40,975 nucleotides of DNA from NCBI GenBank assembly GCA_000708835.1, contig DF237666.1:1-40975 (forward strand). The letters run 5' to 3'. Position numbers and translations under genes: made by a program. Origin of the DNA: Klebsormidium nitens (Eukaryota > Streptophyta > Klebsormidiophyceae > Klebsormidiales > Klebsormidiaceae). The notes beneath the pieces are model-generated. The model was given only the letters and a program-made list of their open reading frames with translations. It was not told the DNA's origin and ran no database searches. How positions within the stretch are numbered: position 1 is the stretch's first letter; each line of letters opens with the position of its first letter. Shown one piece after another: positions 17,801 to 29,436 of this stretch.

Positions 17801-20800
17801 TGCCACAAAAAGGACTATTCCTGTCGCCGTTAAGATGGACATTGCGGGCCCCATTTCGCAACGCTTCGCAACTCAGATAGCGTCCACACGTCGGCTGCGG
17901 ACGTGCTTCGTCCCTCAGGCTCCAACCGATTCATGGCCCCATTGTACAGGCGATGCGGCATTACACGCACGACAATCTCTCCGAGGAGGCTCAGAAGCTG
18001 TTAAGCGGCTTCTTCTCCATGCTGGCCAAGCTTTCGGAAACCTTTGTGTAAGTAGTTTTCCCAGACTTGGGCTTTCGTGTAAGTAAACTTTGGTTCGGGC
18101 TGAGTCAGACTAGCTTCGGCCAGGCAAGGCGGTGCTCCAATTCGACGTCGAGATGGTATCCAGTAGCCTCACCGAAGGAAGCGGGAAGAACAGTGGGATA
18201 AGTTGCAGACTGAGTCATAATGCTTCTATACCCGACCCCTTAAGAAAAGGCTAAGCGGCAGGATGAGTGCGAATGCACGGTAAGCTTATGCAGCCAGTGA
18301 TTACTGCCACCCACGATTGTAATCGAAGCTCTGGTTGAGTTGTACTGCACAACTGCCTGTTTGCAAAGCTTGTTGCGTAGCAGAGTCTTCGTCTAACACT
18401 CTGAGGTATTCTTTGTGTCCCGCAGGTTTATCTATCAGGGCGTCGCCCTTTTCCTGAATCCTCAAGCCTGGGACAAGAGCCTCAATTTTACGGTCATCTC
18501 GATCTTCGCCATCCTTTTGGCGAGGTAAGAGCCAGTTCGCCTTTCCGATATACAGTCTGCTTCTATAAGGCGCTGAAGCGCGTCAAGTCCACTTTGATTT
18601 TCATGCAGTTGAGGTCTCTCGCGCGGGCATTGCTTTGCATAGAACACGCTCCTTTACTTGGATCTTTGCCCTTGCGTCCCTCAAAGTGGCACGTTAAGAA
18701 CTCATGTTGTGGATGCAGATTGCTCAACGTGTACCCTTGCGCGTGGGTAATCAACATGTTCCGGCCAGCAGACAGCAAGATTCCGTCCAAGCATCAGCAT
18801 GCGTTGTGGTACGGAGGTGAGACGCCTGCTCCTTCCTACCCTTTACTATGTGATTGAGGCCGCTTTGCATCAGAAGCAACAAGAAAGCGCCATCTCGGAA
18901 CTGTCGGATAGAGTTGTTGCTTGAGAATCTCATCTGCGAGCCGTTTATCGCCTTTGAGTTCTCATACTTTACGTGCCGTGGGCTTTTTCTGTATGCCTAT
19001 CTGGATACCTTTGCCAATATCTTCAGAGCCTATCGTTGCACGATCACATCAAAAAATACGTATTCACCAGGCCACCGTGCCCGGGTTATTTCCGGAACCT
19101 CCAACCCCACTGAAATAGGCTGTGCTTCGTTCGTGTCCTGGCAGGTCTGCGTGGCGCCATGGCCTTCGCGTTGTCTCTCCAGTCCGTGACGGACTTGCCG
19201 GACGGCCACGGCAAGATTTTCCTCACCACCACGCTCTTCACGGTCCTCTTCACGGTGAGACGACGCAGAAGGCTGGTTGAGCTCTCTATAATATCATCGA
19301 ACAGCCGAACGATCGACCCTTCAGACCTTATAGCGTTCTGGCGTTTCATTGATGACGACTGCAAGAGCCGTTAAGGCTGTAAACCATTGACATGCTTTTG
19401 CTCTCAAGCACAGCCTCTGAATAGCGGTAGTGTCCCCTTGACCTCCCTCGAAGACCGCTTCGAAAACGTCAGGCACAGCTGGATGAAGGACGGTCAGCCT
19501 GCATGGGGCGGTGCGCTGATCCAGTCCTCTCGCTGTAGGTTCTGACCATCGGCGGGTCGACCGGCAGCATGCTTAAGCTGCTCAAGATCGAAACAGAGGA
19601 GGAGATACAGACGCGGGAAAGAGAACGGCAAGCGCAGCAAAAGGGCATCAAGGCGCCGGAAGATATTGAAGACCAGGTAATGCATTGCCTTAGCTGATGT
19701 TCCAAGCCGCGGCACTCGCGAGCCCTTGGAAAAACCATTGCCGTTTGTCACGGACTTCAAGTGGTCCCTCTCTTCTGCGAGTATTAACAGATTACGTAGC
19801 GCTTCAGACATATTCTCTTCCGAACTCGACACCAATGCCTTTACGAGATCTTGAAAGAGTCTGCTAGCTTTAGGCTTGAGCAATACATGTGAATGGAACC
19901 ATTTGCTTATTCTTCGCAGGACGAAGACGTCGAGCCTCGCAAAGGTCTTGTGAGCCCTGCGCGCATTCAGGCCAAGATGAAGAAGAAGTTCAGGAAGCTG
20001 AAGAAAACGTGAGTGAATGCTTTTTGAGTCTTCAAAAGTCCACTCTTATTCTTGTAGTATAGCGATGGAGGAAGCAGCTCACTAGCAGCAGCTCTGATTG
20101 GGTCCGTCTAGGCCGACAAGATCTGCAGGGACGTTTGAATGACGCGTAGATTTGTGCAGAACGAAAGTCGCTTTGATTCCGCGCTGCTTGAAGCAGGATG
20201 AAGCAGGCACTGCGTGTGTCAAACAGGAAGTCACTGTTTCAGTGCTTGTTTGATTAAAAGCACAGACACCTATGTTTTCAGAACCTTCATAATTATTGTG
20301 GTGGGTCAGCTCGTACATCATCCAATCACTTCTGCCATCGAGGTTCAATGCAAAAACAATGTGGGTTCCTGCAGTGCGAACTTCGAACACATCGACCGGA
20401 AGTTCCTGAAACCTATCTTCACGGGGACCAGCGACAGCGAAGCGAGCGCAAGTGAGACGGAGGGGAGTCCTGCGGGTGAGCAAAGAGTCCCCGGGTTCTG
20501 CCGACGAGACCTCTTACAGATCCGTCTTAATCCTGCAGATTCCCAAGCCGCCAATTGCTCCTGGTACTCTCCGCGCATCATGAAGTTTGAGGAGCGTGGA
20601 TGCGAGCAGCCTTGTTTATCCAGACTTTATCTCCCAGTCACATCGTTTGAGTATGAAGGAGAAGAGGTTGCAAAGCACGTGCGCACTTGGTGTCCTGTCG
20701 TAGCATCTGCAACAAGGGCAGCGCAACATCATCTGCTGTCGACACTTGCTCGTGTTCAAATCCTGCTGAGCATCGTCGTTACCTTAATATGCGCAGGGCA

Positions 20801-20993
20801 TGGGGAAGCCGCGAAAATGATCGAGCTAACCACTGCCCGCTCGCTGACACGGCTGGCCAACAGCAGCATCCTGATGCAGCCAACACTGGAAGCCAGCGAA
20901 GATAACGAGGTGGATGACCGTGATAGCGTCCGATTGATTGTTCCCACATCCGATTCTAGGGGCGCCGCCAAGCGGCGATCAACGGGATACTAG
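14892..20993 (+). CDS. NHX6: Endosomal Na+(K+)/H+ exchanger, NHX5/NHX6 class
   Basis: Eighteen exons: 14892-14963, 15179-15326, 15582-15633, 15854-15938, 16071-16156, 16400-16511, 16760-16842, 17027-17185, 17431-17478, 17700-17760, 17950-18047, 18426-18524, 18719-18816, 19145-19254, 19539-19676, 19920-20008, 20375-20475, 20797-20993. Phases close to 611 aa. The multi-pass CPA1 core contains [12 protein letters not shown] (100-111), the amiloride-binding motif. [12 protein letters not shown] (174-185) is the TM5-type motif, and [15 protein letters not shown] (198-212) carries the Asn204-Asp205 pair expected of electroneutral exchangers. [14 protein letters not shown] lies near the end of the membrane domain. 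The family exchanges K+ or Na+ for H+ in Golgi and endosomal membranes. The charged cytosolic tail is longer than in land-plant members (about 520-535 aa in total). Plants have two near-equivalent paralogues, so the choice between 5 and 6 is not resolved. The last intron is stop-free (see findings). Confidence 0.95.
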
Positions 20994-22323
20994 TCCTGTA
21001 CTCAGCGGTGCGGGCTGTCTGAGAGATTTTGATAGCTTCCCAAGCGTTGTTAACAATACAATCTGAATCTGCCCCCCGGCCCAGTCTGCCGCATATCAGA
21101 CACATGCTGCGTATTGCTGGCCATGCATCAAACGACTGAGTGTATGAAGTATTCACTGAGCGAGACCAGCATTCCCTGCGGTACAGTGCAAGATGTATCC
21201 TTTCATTCGAAACACGGGCCGTGCCGCGCCGTGACGCAAGTACCGCCACGCCGGGCTTCTGAGACTGGACCTCTTTCAAACGACTGCTCTTTCCGATTCG
21301 GACTGGTTAACGTGCATCGACATATATGACTCTCATATGCATAAGGTGCGATCAGCGTGCTTACGGGTACTAGCTATCCATGCTTACGATCTGATCATGT
21401 GGCAAGACTGATTACGGCGGCCCAGCCACACATATCTTGTGGGACGTTATAAGCTTAAGGTCTGGTGAACACTGGGCCTGCGCGCCAAATACTCCCGAGG
21501 AAAATCCTCTTCATGCAATGCATCGGGCATTCGCTGATCAATAGTCGAAGCTGGTCTATTTATATTATAACAGGAAATTAACACTAGGATCTGCACAACG
21601 CCGCGTGCATGTCACGAAAATGCTGCAAACCGCATATGCGCAGCTCCAAGACAAACATACCGGTAATCCAAGTTCAAGTCGGACTGGGCAGCAGGTCTGT
21701 AGGTTGATTGTTGCATGTGCAAGCTCCTTTGCGTGCTTATTAAGTTACAGTGTTGGACCCGCTCGAGTTTTCAAGGAGATCCCCTATGCTTATGAACATG
21801 ATCGGTGCAGCTATACACTCAAAGCCTTCCAGAGCTCAAAACTTGTGTGCCTAATAGATTCACAAAAACAACCTGCTTACGGCAATCCAACAGACACGGT
21901 CTGCCTCTTCGGCGTACCGTGCTTTATGTCCCTCTCAACGACATTCACCACATCGTATTAAGACTATCAACTCGTGACTATGCAGCTCTGTGAGACACAC
22001 GAAACGAAACACGGGCCGAGAAGGACAAATCTTGCGAGCCTGCATTCTCCCGCCAGTTTACACCTCTGGATTGATCAACCGTTCCAGATAGGGCGGGATG
22101 TAGAAGGTGCTCGGGAAGGTGCCTGTAACCGTCGAAATAATTGCAAGTCTTACTTGCTAGCAGAATCGGCATTCTGGAATCGAAAAGTTCAAACACTGCT
22201 TTTTGAGCAAGGTCAGTGGCATGAGGGCTGGGAGTGCTTCTTAGAAGGGTGTGCCGAATTCCCTCGATCTTGATCGTCGTTGCGCATCGACACTAACGCA
22301 TGAACAGGAAGAGAAATCTTTAG
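20994..22323. other. Convergent intergenic region between NHX and EGY3
   Basis: About 1.3 kb between two converging stop codons. It should hold both 3' UTRs. The open frames here are short, lack splice signals in phase, and show no recognisable motif. I see no RNA gene or mobile element. Confidence 0.5.
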
Positions 22324-25300
22324 TTAGACCTTCAAAGATGCTCGAAGCACAGATGCTGTTGCTGAAAGGAATATTTGGGACACTTTCTAGGGACCGGGGG
22401 TATGCATCCGGCGGGTAAACTTACCAGCACTGTTTGGGAAGAGCGTGATCAGGAGGATGGCAAACAGGGACAAGCCCACAGCAAACCTGCAAATATGGAG
22501 TCTCTCTCCAATTCAATGAGTTCTTGGCAGCCTTTGACCATCCTTTTCTTTGAACCGATAAACAAGTGAGCACGTTCCCATCCCCCTCCGTTTGCCAGGG
22601 GTACGATGATTCAATTGTTTTGTACTAGACAGTCAGGCTAGGAAGCAGTAACTCTCGGCTCACAGCAGAAGCATTTGCTCATCGCGCATACTCAACCCAA
22701 GACTTCTCTCCAAAGCGAACCGTAAAACGTCCTCCTCACCTCCACTTGGTCACGGGAGTGATCTCATCAATCGCCGGCAGCTCCTCCCCGCCCCGGAAGA
22801 AGAGCGCGATGAAGCCGACGGCCAGGCACAGCACGCTGCCGCTCAGTCCGCCCAACCCGAGCAGCAGATTGGTGGTGAAGCTGATGCGGCGCGCGATCTT
22901 GCGACCGAAAAGCGCCTGCGCGATGCGGCCTCCGCTGAGGCGCCCCGATGGGAGCAGGTCGATCGAAGACACCACGATGCCTGGAGGGACGCAAGGTGGG
23001 CGTCAGCGCGGGCAGGGAGGTGGCGGCGTGACGTCAGCGGGATTTGTTGGGCGCTGATGTGGCCGCAAAACGGTGTCTGTTCGGTTGAAATCGACCCACT
23101 AGCATTTGGAAGAGAGTACTGTAGGTCCGGTTGTGCGGGAGAATCAGCAAGGTCCACTCGCGGCAAAGATGATGGCTCGAGCGCTGGATTGCAGGGGACT
23201 TACTGGCGGCCAAGGGACGGATTACAGAGCAACCTAGAGCGGCAGTCACAAAACCTGTGTCTCTGGAAAACGAGAACGATGCGAAAACTTTGTCTTTGGT
23301 GAAAGGAGGGCACTGAAACTAGTTCAATGAGGAATATTTCGTGACGCGCTACTGTTCATGTCTGGCGTATGCCAGTCAAAGGTTCCATTGTGACAGCTCA
23401 ACAGATAGTCAACCGAGGAATTCTTGTCTTATACACTTTGCAAGGTAACACGCCTGATAACTAAACGAGATCGTCGAAGGAGTGTCGAACGGCATTGGAT
23501 CGCACACATCCTGAGCAAAGAGCTCAGACCTTGTGTCGCATCTCGTCATAGCCGTTCGGTGCCACTTACGCTTACAACGAACGCAATGAAGATGATCCGA
23601 CTTTCGATTCCTGTAGAAACGCATACGAGCGGCCATTGATACAACGCCAGATTCTTCCCTCGCGCTGACAGACATGTAGAGCGTCGCGTTAAGAGGCTTC
23701 CCGTAAGCCCTTAGTAAGGTACGCCTCACCAGGACAAACCTCGAAACGAAAAAGCATATAGAGGAACGCGTCAGCATGACAAGGGGCTGCCCGCCGCTCA
23801 CCAAAGAGGCCCCCGAAGGCGAGCGGATTGACAGGCACTCCGAGGCCTTCCACGGCCTGCGGCAGCACGTTGCCTAGCTCATCCGAGTACGGACCAATGA
23901 CGTACTGGATGAAGGACACCAGAGGGTTGTTCACGAAGAACGTGGGGGTTATGTACCTGGCAGCGGCAGAGGGCTGGATTAAGAAAGAATGTTCGCATCC
24001 TGTGGTGTTCAAGGAGCTGTCCAAGGTTCTGTCCTCAGCTCGAGAGAACACGCCATGGGCATGCATGTCCACAGAAGTTTGAGAATCTAGGGCTGCAGGC
24101 GCAATAGAGTACATTGGAGAAGGTCGACGCATCCGGCTCTAGAAGACAACGACGATTCAAGCCCGAAGTGCCAGAAGAAGCCTCACACTTGCTACTTCAT
24201 CTCAACTAGTCTTAACGCACAGGCAGCGAGCAAGCCATCAAGCTGGACCAAGAAATCGAAGTACTGAACGGAGCAGACGCAGACTATTGACGGCAAGTAC
24301 CCGTTCCCAAGTGACAACCCTGGGACTGGCGCATCCTGCAACCTAAAGAGGACCTGAGTACGTAAAGGTACTTACAGCGGATGCGGTCCACCAGTGGCGC
24401 CTTTATCGCCGTACAGCGCCACTGCTGCCAGGACCAGTGACGTCAGCAGGGCACTGCCAGCTCGAACCGCGGCAACATCGAAGAAAGCTGCAGAAGCCAG
24501 CAGAGGGGATTGGGTGTCAATCACACTGTCACAACCGGACCTTTGAAACCACGACGGAGATAGATTGGAGCCTTCCAATGCCTTGGTCCAGTTTTGGGAA
24601 CCTCGATTGGGTATCCTTGTAAGCGTCTTCCCTACCAGACGTTTAAGTGCTATTGAGCTACTTAAGTATATTACTCTTTCCGATACTCTTTCTGCAGTCG
24701 AGCGTACAGAAACCACTATGAACGTCTTACTTTAGATCGCGATCCCTGATACACTCGAGCAGCGTGGTTCCTGAACCTTGTTCACCGAAGCTGATTTTTA
24801 CAGCCTCACATGCCTGCTACTTTTTAGAGGCTGCTACCTTATCCTTGCAAAGACCAGGAACTTCGCACCTCACTTTCCGCTTACCGTTTCTGTCTGGCAG
24901 CACCGACTCGAAGCTGTTGGCGAGACCGAGGCAGCCGGTCCAACCGGACGGGATGAATACCGTGGGACCCAGCTTCACGCCGTTCTTCTTGGCCACCAAA
25001 CGGGTGGACGTCTGCAAGAACAAGCAAGCTTTTCCTTAGTAGAACTCTGGCTGGATCCCCATAAGTTGGCGACTGGTTACTTGGCAAATTTGGGGATTGT
25101 GAAATCAAAAGCTTTTGGTGACCCCAATTTTCAGTGATTCGGATTTTTCAGAGTTAAACAGGAGGAGGAGGGTGTGGCAGGACACTGAATATGGAACGGC
25201 AAACTTCTTTAGAAGGGACTCATATCCTTGATTACCAAACACTAAAGCCTCGTGAAAAAAGTAGGGTTTAGGAACCTCAAAGTAAGGCCTCGAAGGCGTA

Positions 25301-28300
25301 CAGAATCCTTCCAGCTTTTTCCTGCACGACACTTACCTCAGACACACCAACGATGATGCCAAATGCCAGCATGATGGGGCCGAGCCTCTCCCAGATGTCC
25401 GCTTGACTGTTGACCAGGGCGTTCGGCAGGAAAGACAGCCCAAGGGAGCCGACACTGCAGATGCCAATGGAAAGCCGTTGAGTGCAGGGGCGAGGGCTTC
25501 GCGGCGCCGGTTATACTGAGAATACCAGGCAATGGAGGTCAGGATCTGGCTGCCTTTCTTGCAGTCGAAGCGTCAGTGAACGCTGCGCTGAGTCTGCTGA
25601 CAATTGTCGACTTTGTGCAACTTCGGCCATGATCTAATGAGACTTGCAACAGAGTAGATATGGCGCGAAAATCGCACGGCATGCTGGGCAAGAATCGTGC
25701 CCCATGAACATAATTGACAGTAGCTTTCAACTTCGATACGTTGAGGAAGTGTCGAGAAAGTTGGCGGCAGGCACCCTGAAAGTAGAACACTTACCTGGCG
25801 ACGGTTGCGACCGCGAGAAAGAGCACCAGGCCCCAGCCGAGGGGCTTATTCAGAGAGCCGGCCTCCAGCAACTGGTCTACGTCTTCTTTCCTCTGAACAA
25901 CGATGATGACCTACAGAGGAATAACTTGAATACTTTCAACCCTCTTGAATGCTCTGCATCTCACAGAAAGGATTCCGGGAGAGCTTTGGCCGCTTGATGG
26001 CGAATTTAGCTGAAGCTTCAATCCTCAAGCTGCGTAAGTCAGCACGACAGGTTGTCCTAGACCAGAAGTGGCCGCTAAGTTGACAAGTTGTGTTTCCGAC
26101 CCCTTTCTCGCCGTTCACTTTCATTTTTCTCAGCCCTGACGATGCGAAAAAGACAAGAACGGAGTCTCCTACCGTGTCCTCCGTCCCAGCTGCGTAGTTA
26201 TACCACACGTATACGTCTGTTCCGGCCGCCTCCTTCAGCTTCTTCTCCAGCACAGGGCGGACCTCCTCGAGCGGCTTCCTGTGAACCAGTTTGCAACCAT
26301 TTCATTGTGTCAACCGAATTTCGTGATTCCAACAGCGCAAGTTAAGCTTGGTGTCGAACCGCCAAGACAATCCTTGTCGAGGCGTACTTCAGCTCCAAGG
26401 TCAGGAAGCGGCTACATTTGTCATTCTCATTTTGAAGCAACGGAGAACAACAGCCCGAACTGTAGAGCAAAAGTCTCGGCTTTCAAAGCGAGAAGACGCA
26501 AGTCGTTGTGTGAACAGCGGCTCACTTCAAAGCCCCCGGAAAGATGCCTCCGGAGCCATATCGGATGCTGTCCGTCACATTGAATGTATTGTAATCGAAC
26601 GCCCTTCGCAGCTGCACAAAAAGCAAAGGAGCCGCTTGTTAGTGACCCTCAGTTTGCAGGTTGATCGTGAGTGGCACCACCCAAATTCAAGAAGACAACC
26701 TTCTGAAAAGCCAGGGCAACCCAACGGATTGCTGGTTTGACTTCGCTTCAGCGCGGGTGTTTCAGACGAGAGAGCCGTCCGTTGACCCAAATCCTACCTT
26801 CGAAGCCCTTGAATGAATCGTATATGGAGGCCAAAGTCTGTTGATTATGCCTTGACAATGATGACGACCCTGTTCTCGAAGCTCTTTGAGAAGTGATACC
26901 TTAGGATAAAGTGCCTACGACAAAAGGCTTTGTCTTTAACCATATGCACAGGCGGCAAGATCGGTCAACATTTGCACGTACGACAATCTTAGAAAGGCGA
27001 AAAATTATTTTGGCTATATTTGCAACAAAGTATAGTAGAATGCGGGTCGAGAAGCGCAGGTTCAGCACCAACAATAGCGAGACTCGACTCATACACAATC
27101 CGCCTGGTCGAACCGTCCAGGAAACCACCATTCTCAAGGCCCATCTTTAGAGCCTTCACCTATTCCGACCAGCATACAGACTGAAGTCGATTGCAGCGTT
27201 GTCCAGCGCCTGTTGCACTCTCACCTTGCCTAGGTCGAGTGGGTCTTTGATGAGCCCCTGTTCCTTGGCTGTCTGGTACGCCTGGTCAATCGCCGCATGC
27301 AGAGTGTCCAAATCCTTCTGGCTCAGCTCCGCACCCTTCTTCTGCTGCTGGCTTTCCACCTTCTGCGCCGTCTCCTTGGCTGTCTTGAGCTGTTCCTCCG
27401 CTTTGGGAAGCTCGTGGTTGTTTTCCTCTGCTTCGTTCTTCAGCTGCTCCACAGCTTGTTCCGCCTTCTTCAGGTTCTCCAGGGCTTTCAGATAACTGGC
27501 CACTGCAGGGCGGTGGGGAGTTGTTAACTTTAAGCCCTATAACCGCTCATTAAACAGTGCAGGGCCAACACAATGAAGCTCTCTAGGATTGCGGATACAG
27601 TAAGTGTACAGTTACTGTACACTTACTGTAAAGTCGAAGCCTATATCATTTGGTTTTGAAAGGAGTCACTGGTTGAAAAGCGTCCATCTGGCATTTGTAC
27701 GATGCTGCGGGTACTCACGTAACGCTGCATCGATTCCACTGTCCTCCAAAGGTTCAAAAGCAGACAGAGAGTACTGTAGACTCCGGAGAGGATGTAAGAC
27801 TGACTTTTGATTCTTCTCAGCCATTGTCTGGCTGTCAACCTTAGTCAGAGGAAGATAACAAGAGTTTGTATTCGTCGCCAAAATAGATGGCCCTCGGCAG
27901 AGTCCCTGACCACCTTTTCATAAACGATTCTGCAATCCTGGCTCGAAATCTTCTATGCCCCGCCGGGTTGGCCTTAAAGGTTTCGAAACTCCTTACCACT
28001 GAAGTCTTCCTTCTTCTTCTCCTTCACCTGGGTGCTGCCATCCTCCCCCTCTGCCATGCACACCCATCGTGGCTGACGCATCTGGGGCTTACGACTGGTG
28101 GGCACAGGCCTGCCGGCCACTTTCTGCAGAAGATAACAGAAAGTGTAAGACTTTTGATCAAGCTTCGCAACTCTTGCCTTAAGTGGAAATGATGGTGTTG
28201 TGCCACCCATGATTGAATACTTTGATTGAAAAGCCGCATCCTCCTTGCCTCCAGTCGTTTGAATAAAAGGCTACAAGCGTTCAATCGTTTCAAGTGTCCC

Positions 28301-28967
28301 AGGACTCAAGTCAGGGGCAAAGGCCAATCTTTTCTTTGTTCCCCAAATGCAATTCCTTCCTGGATGATGGAAGTGCAATGAGACCTTTGAGACAACGACA
28401 AATACCTTTTCAATCAAGCAAATCATCAGCTAGGGAGAGCTCAGGTTACTAGCTACCATAAACCAGGGGCTGAAGCTGAAGGCTGAAGTTATTGCCTGCA
28501 GAGCTTGGTAGCATTTCTATCAAAGGAGCGCAATGTTGACGAAGAGTTCGTAAGAAACAGGCAACGCAACATTGTTTAATGTCTGGAAACAACAGTCAAC
28601 TTCCACGACTAAGACGATATTTTCTGGAAGCTAGCTCCTGACTTGGCTCTTTAAGTTACTGTATTAGATGCCCATGAAAGTAGCCCATAAGTGACGGTTC
28701 AGCCAAGATCCTGCAGCCACCTGGATACACCTCAAATGAAACTCAAAGCTAAGAAAGCATACTGAAGACATAGTACCACCAAAGGGGGGACTCTCTTAGG
28801 CCTGCGTTGATTCAAAAGACCTCCAAAAGGCTCACCACTTGATGTTTTCTCACAGCATTGTGTGCCCATCGAACGGCATGGACGGACTTCTCTGGTTTGG
28901 GAAGTGAACATGCAAGTGCATGCCCGCATGCACTGCCGCTGGCCAACAGCACAGCCTGCGAAGTCAT
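22324..28967 (-). CDS. EGY3: EGY3-type site-2-protease-like plastid membrane protein (predicted inactive)
   Basis: Thirteen exons on the minus strand: 28967-28836, 28123-28028, 27773-27719, 27502-27160, 26278-26119, 25910-25795, 25454-25337, 25011-24885, 24487-24376, 23956-23802, 22980-22740, 22486-22425, 22361-22324; 584 aa, close to the ~570 of Arabidopsis EGY3. Order of parts: a Ser/Ala/Arg-rich plastid transit peptide (about 1-75), a coiled coil (about 99-150, KALENLKKAEQAVEQLKNEA), a KPLEEVRPVLEKKL segment, then hydrophobic membrane segments from about 286 to the C-terminus. FIPSGWTGCLGLANSFESVL and FTTNLLLGLGGLSGSVLCLA are typical of the family. The HExxH position reads ETSTR and the LDGG position reads LSGG (Ser487), so both zinc sites are lost, as in EGY3 but not EGY1/EGY2. 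The likely location is the thylakoid or envelope membrane. The donor of exon 2 could instead be at 27996 with a matching upstream acceptor, adding a short basic insert. Confidence 0.93.
27596..27630. repeat. Perfect 17-bp-arm inverted repeat with 1-nt centre
   Basis: Positions 27596-27612 are the exact reverse complement of 27614-27630, with a single T at 27613 between them. It lies in the EGY3 intron between exons 3 and 4. Each arm contains GTAAGT, the plant donor consensus, so a donor-like hexamer appears on both strands. It could form a cruciform in DNA or a very tight hairpin in the transcript. No transposon terminal repeat or target duplication is evident around it. Confidence 0.9.
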
Positions 28968-29436
28968 CCTTAAAGCGGGAGTTGCTTGCTATCCCTTTCT
29001 AATTGTGTTCGCTTGCTTGTTGAGGGGGAAGAGAAGGATTAAAGGAGGCGCAGCATTTCAGTCCCCCGCCTTCTGATCGCTTCTGATCAGCAACAGCAAG
29101 AATTTCGCAGGAGCAGCACATAACCGTCATGATAACGTCACTCTGTGAAAGAAGGCAACAACTTGATGAGTTGGCCACTCGGAAGGCTGAGAACTTTCAA
29201 TGAATGAACCATGGGCCAATCGGACGGTATGAAAAGCTTCCAAGGAGTTACCACGTGAGCACCAGGCTGATGTCAACTCAGGATTAAACTGGTCTAGCGC
29301 GGCATGTTTGATTCATACTTCAATTTCAAAGCTCTGCCGCGCCTGCTTGCTGGCGCCGGTCTGGAGACGAACTGTGAATGTGGCCCGGGCAGAATTTGTA
29401 CAGTGGCTCAAAATTTGGGCGCACAAGCTTGCAAAG
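28968..29436. promoter_or_regulatory. Shared EGY3/RFC1 divergent promoter region
   Basis: Only about 470 bp separate the EGY3 ATG (minus strand) and the RFC1 ATG (plus strand), so both 5' UTRs and both promoters must fit here. A CCAAT box in a GGGCCAATCGG context is at 29216-29220. No clear TATA box is placed for either gene. Bidirectional control is inferred from spacing alone. Confidence 0.5.

Noticed and set aside
20214-20993. A separate 259-codon gene at the end of NHX
   Set aside because: Its ends are the last two NHX exons in the same frame, and the middle is the stop-free last intron. It is better explained as part of NHX.
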